Shown piece after piece: positions 61,359 through 64,000 of a DNA stretch of 64,000 nucleotides (within the stretch, counting starts at the first letter, position 1; every line of letters begins with the position of its first letter). The notes under the pieces were generated by a model. It did no database searches, was not told the origin of the DNA, and was given only the letters and a program-made list of their open reading frames with translations. Source of the DNA: Dromaius novaehollandiae. Taxonomy: Eukaryota > Chordata > Aves > Casuariiformes > Dromaiidae. Location of the stretch: NCBI RefSeq assembly GCF_036370855.1, contig NC_088101.1:5773501-5837500 (forward strand), written 5' to 3'. Made by a program: the position numbers and the translations under genes.

Positions 61359-61432
<74 letters not shown>
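61359..61432. repeat. (AT)37 dinucleotide microsatellite
   Basis: A pure AT repeat of 74 bp is preceded by a T run and followed by TTACACACAC. It produces isoleucine-tyrosine frames on both strands, which are not genes. It can extrude as a cruciform and is a likely length polymorphism. Confidence 0.98.
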
Positions 61433-61435
<3 letters not shown>

Positions 61436-63013
61436 CACACACTGCATTCAGATGTGAAAGACATCTTTAACAGTGAAGCAATCAGACCGGCCTTTCAGCG
61501 TTCAGCCAGCATGGCGCAAGCTTGGTTCACACGCTAAGTGCTTAGCCCCAGCACAAAAGGGCAGTACTTTACCTGGCTGAAGCACCTGAAATCTAGCCCA
61601 GCTTTTATAAACCATTTCTGCTGCACATTACTGACAAAAGATTAATTAGTCAGGAAGTCAAGAAGGAACACATGCAATCTGAACCTTCTTTGGCTAATCG
61701 CATAAAACAAAGAACAAAAGCCATTCCTTACTGCAAATACCTTCTCCAGTACGCTTAAGATCATGATATAGTACGGCGTTAAGTTGGGATCTCTTTTCAA
61801 TAGGGGAGAAAGAAAAGCTTGTGCAGCCATCAGAACAACTGTAGTCAGTGTAAAGACACAGGCATTGCCAGAGGAAAATTCCTCCCACTACTTCAGACAT
61901 CAGCCTACAAATTGCCCCAGCTCCTTTTTCCCCACAGTAACTACTGGGAGTGCTCAGGCAGTGATGGAAGAGGACATCTAACTTTTAGAGGATATTAATT
62001 CCAGACAGCATATGTTTAAAACTGTAGTGTGTCATACAGCAGAATCATGCACTGAGGAGTGCGGAGCCCTTTTTTTCTAAGGCTGAACATAAAACTAGAA
62101 ACATTTTGAACTGTCATCAGCTGCTAGATCAAAGAGTCTGACAACACTTCAAGGCTTATTTTGCAGTCTTCTAAAAACTTAGTTTTAACATTGCAGAAGA
62201 TAATGAGCTGAAATAGCACTGCTAACGCAGAAATGTGTCATAACTCATCCTGTACTCAGACAATTCTGCAACTGACTCCTTAAGATACATGCTTCTAGGG
62301 CTCCAGAATGAATCTCAAAGAAAAACTGCTCATGAAGAATGGGTTCGCTTCTTCGTAAGATAACATGGTTGGAAAAAAGCCCCTTTCCAGCTGCAACAAG
62401 TAAGTAAACCCACTCAGGAACGTTTTAAGACTTGTGGCATATGCAGGCAGATCACAAAATTCACAGAGGAGAAAGTATTCTGCCCCATCTCAGAACGAGC
62501 ATTGTTCTGAGCACTTCTAAGAAAAAACAGGAAGAGCAGGCACAGAACAAAAATACCCCTTTGTTATCAGATGGGAACATGCTGCCACCTGTGGATGAAA
62601 GAAAGCAAAGAGATCCTGCTTTACAGACACTGCACACTAGCGGTCCAGTCATTACAGACACTACAGACTTAAATGTCTCCATCAGGAGATTGAGCGACAG
62701 GGCTTAAACATGTTGTTTCAAGTTTAATTTAAATTTTTACCCCACTTACATAGCAATGGCCTGCATTGCTTGCTCCTAAACACAGATCTGCAATGGATAC
62801 ACTGAAATTTAACTTAAGTGTGTGAACAGCCATAGATTTATATTGGTTACCTGTCAAAGAGTTAGCAGAATTTTCTTGCTAAGCCTTTTAATAAAATGGG
62901 CTCTTTGGTTAAATATCACAGTTAATCCTGGAGTTATTTCAAACAAAGAGCAATAGGCCAGAGATCTCCTCTGCTAACCCTTTCAAGGATGGCTGTGTGC
63001 AAATTAGCCAGAC

Positions 63014-63031
63014 AAAAAAAAAAAAAAAAAA
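63014..63031. repeat. Poly-A run (18 nt)
   Basis: A pure 18-A homopolymer lies in the upstream GTF2E2 intron after GCCAGAC. No poly(A) signal lies just upstream. Confidence 0.95.
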
Positions 63032-64000
63032 TTAAAACCTAGAAGTACATAGGAAGAAATAATCAGGAATTGTGACTGATAATACAATCAGTAGCTGCTT
63101 AAAATTAAAAGCTTTGTCTTAACTGTTGAGGAACACTGATTTCTAAAGGGTGTGGTAACATTCGGATCCTTAAGACCTGTGGGCTGATGGGCTGAAGAGA
63201 CACAATCTGAACAGGATGACAGTGTTGATGGTAAACTTGCAAACATTTGGGAGGTCAGGAATTCCCTACTGAATGCAGGACTGAAGGCTTATAATTCTGC
63301 ATTTCAGGTATGGTTTGGGTTGCCACTTTGAAGAAAAGACAGAAATTATGGCTTAAAGAGAAAGTCACTCAAATATTTTGAAACTATTTTTATACTTTTA
63401 AATATTTTTAAAGGTGAGAGAAGTACTAAATTATCTTCAAGCAAGCAAGCTATTATTACCTAACAAGGAAACTGATGACATTTCCAGTTGCTTGATTCTA
63501 TTTGAAATAAAAAGTCTCTAAGCTATTCAAAAAAACAAAGCATAAAGCTTTTATTTGTTTGAGGGTCCTGCAAATAAAGCAGTTCAAGTTTCTCTTAAAA
63601 ATCTTTTCATTTCTTTTCTCATAAAGCAATGCTCTATGATAAAATGGCATTATATGGCAAGCTGCTAGAACAACAAGTCAACAACAATAAGCATTCAGTA
63701 TCCTTTAATCATTTAAAACAACATCTTTTAACATGGATTACTTCTCCTTTCTGTACCTACAGATATCTGATCTACGCATAAATGTTATTATTGTAATGCA
63801 CCTGAAAGCACCTTGATTTGGATAATGAATTTCTGCGCATTTGCATTATGGTATAATGTGCACTCTTGCTATGATCAGCAAATAGGCACTTTAGACCAAA
63901 GGTTTTTACAGCTATTTGTTAGAAAACACATGCTGAAACTGCCAAGTGCCGGTCCCGCCCCCAGTTCTGGGCAGCAACACCACTCCGCATCTACACTCTC

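Larger units (their letters stand above)
55940..64000 (-). other. GTF2E2: GTF2E2 upstream intron (open at window edge)
   Basis: I searched the minus strand for the preceding coding parts (the segments around KALGDQILFVNRP, FFNDKSCQFSVDE and the first winged helix) and found none, so the intron before the penultimate exon is at least 8.06 kb. It is AT-rich and holds a CR1 at 57785-58395, poly-A runs at 60951-60986 and 63014-63031, and an AT dinucleotide repeat at 61359-61432. Confidence 0.75.

Noticed and set aside
61020..61537. Open frames with long Ile-Tyr repeats
   Set aside because: They are translations of the AT dinucleotide repeat at 61359-61432, not genes.
34187..63031. Poly-A runs at 34187, 52968, 55321 and 63014 as retrocopy tails
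   Set aside because: No AATAAA lies at the right distance upstream of these runs; only the run at 60951 has one.
1..64000. CRISPR arrays, operons, tRNA or rRNA genes
   Set aside because: No regularly spaced direct repeats, no cloverleaf-like sequence and no rRNA segments were seen; the DNA is vertebrate.

Overview
This window is vertebrate nuclear DNA, most likely from a bird. The evidence is several CR1-type LINE fragments in both orientations, including a typical avian 5'-truncated copy with a CR1 tail at 57785-58395, small spliced exons with standard GT-AG borders, and no Alu- or L1-like repeats. Crocodilians and turtles also carry CR1, so 'bird' is an inference. Almost all open frames here are chance frames in intron or intergenic DNA.

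Two genes are recognised, and they point towards each other. On the + strand, positions 1-45545 hold most of RBPMS, an RNA-binding protein with a single RRM. Exons 2-7 are at 20381-20458, 21819-21857, 22482-22544, 28513-28663, 32617-32747 and 40101-40163. They join in frame to 174 residues, matching residues 23-196 of the 196-residue isoform. Exon 1 (about 22 residues) is not seen and should lie upstream, so the first 20.4 kb are intron 1. The stop codon is followed 7 nt later by a good splice donor, so the 3' UTR is spliced. The likely final UTR exon runs from 43862 to about 45540, ending after an AATAAA at 45515.

On the - strand are the last two coding exons of GTF2E2 (TFIIE beta), at 55824-55939 and 54686-54805. 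Its 3' UTR probably ends near 53950-54000, and its upstream exons lie beyond the window. The RBPMS-GTF2E2 order and convergent orientation match the arrangement I know from human chromosome 8p12. The two proteins are not functionally coupled as far as is known: RBPMS controls splicing and mRNA fate in muscle, heart and retinal ganglion cells, while TFIIE beta is a general RNA polymerase II initiation factor.

By region: 1-20380 is RBPMS intron 1 with old CR1 pieces and candidate regulatory clusters; 20381-43861 holds RBPMS coding exons and introns, notably GC-rich from about 32 to 43 kb; 43862-45540 is its AT-rich 3' UTR; 45541-53950 is intergenic, with a long antisense open region at 46947-48314 and a CR1 fragment; 53950-64000 is AT-rich GTF2E2 DNA with CR1, poly(A) runs and a 74-bp AT repeat. 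I found no convincing novel system. The best leads are the antisense open region with a splice-donor-like end, a poly(A)-tailed exon-like unit at 60776-60986, CAC clusters in the RBPMS 3' UTR, and two transcription-factor-site clusters in intron 1.
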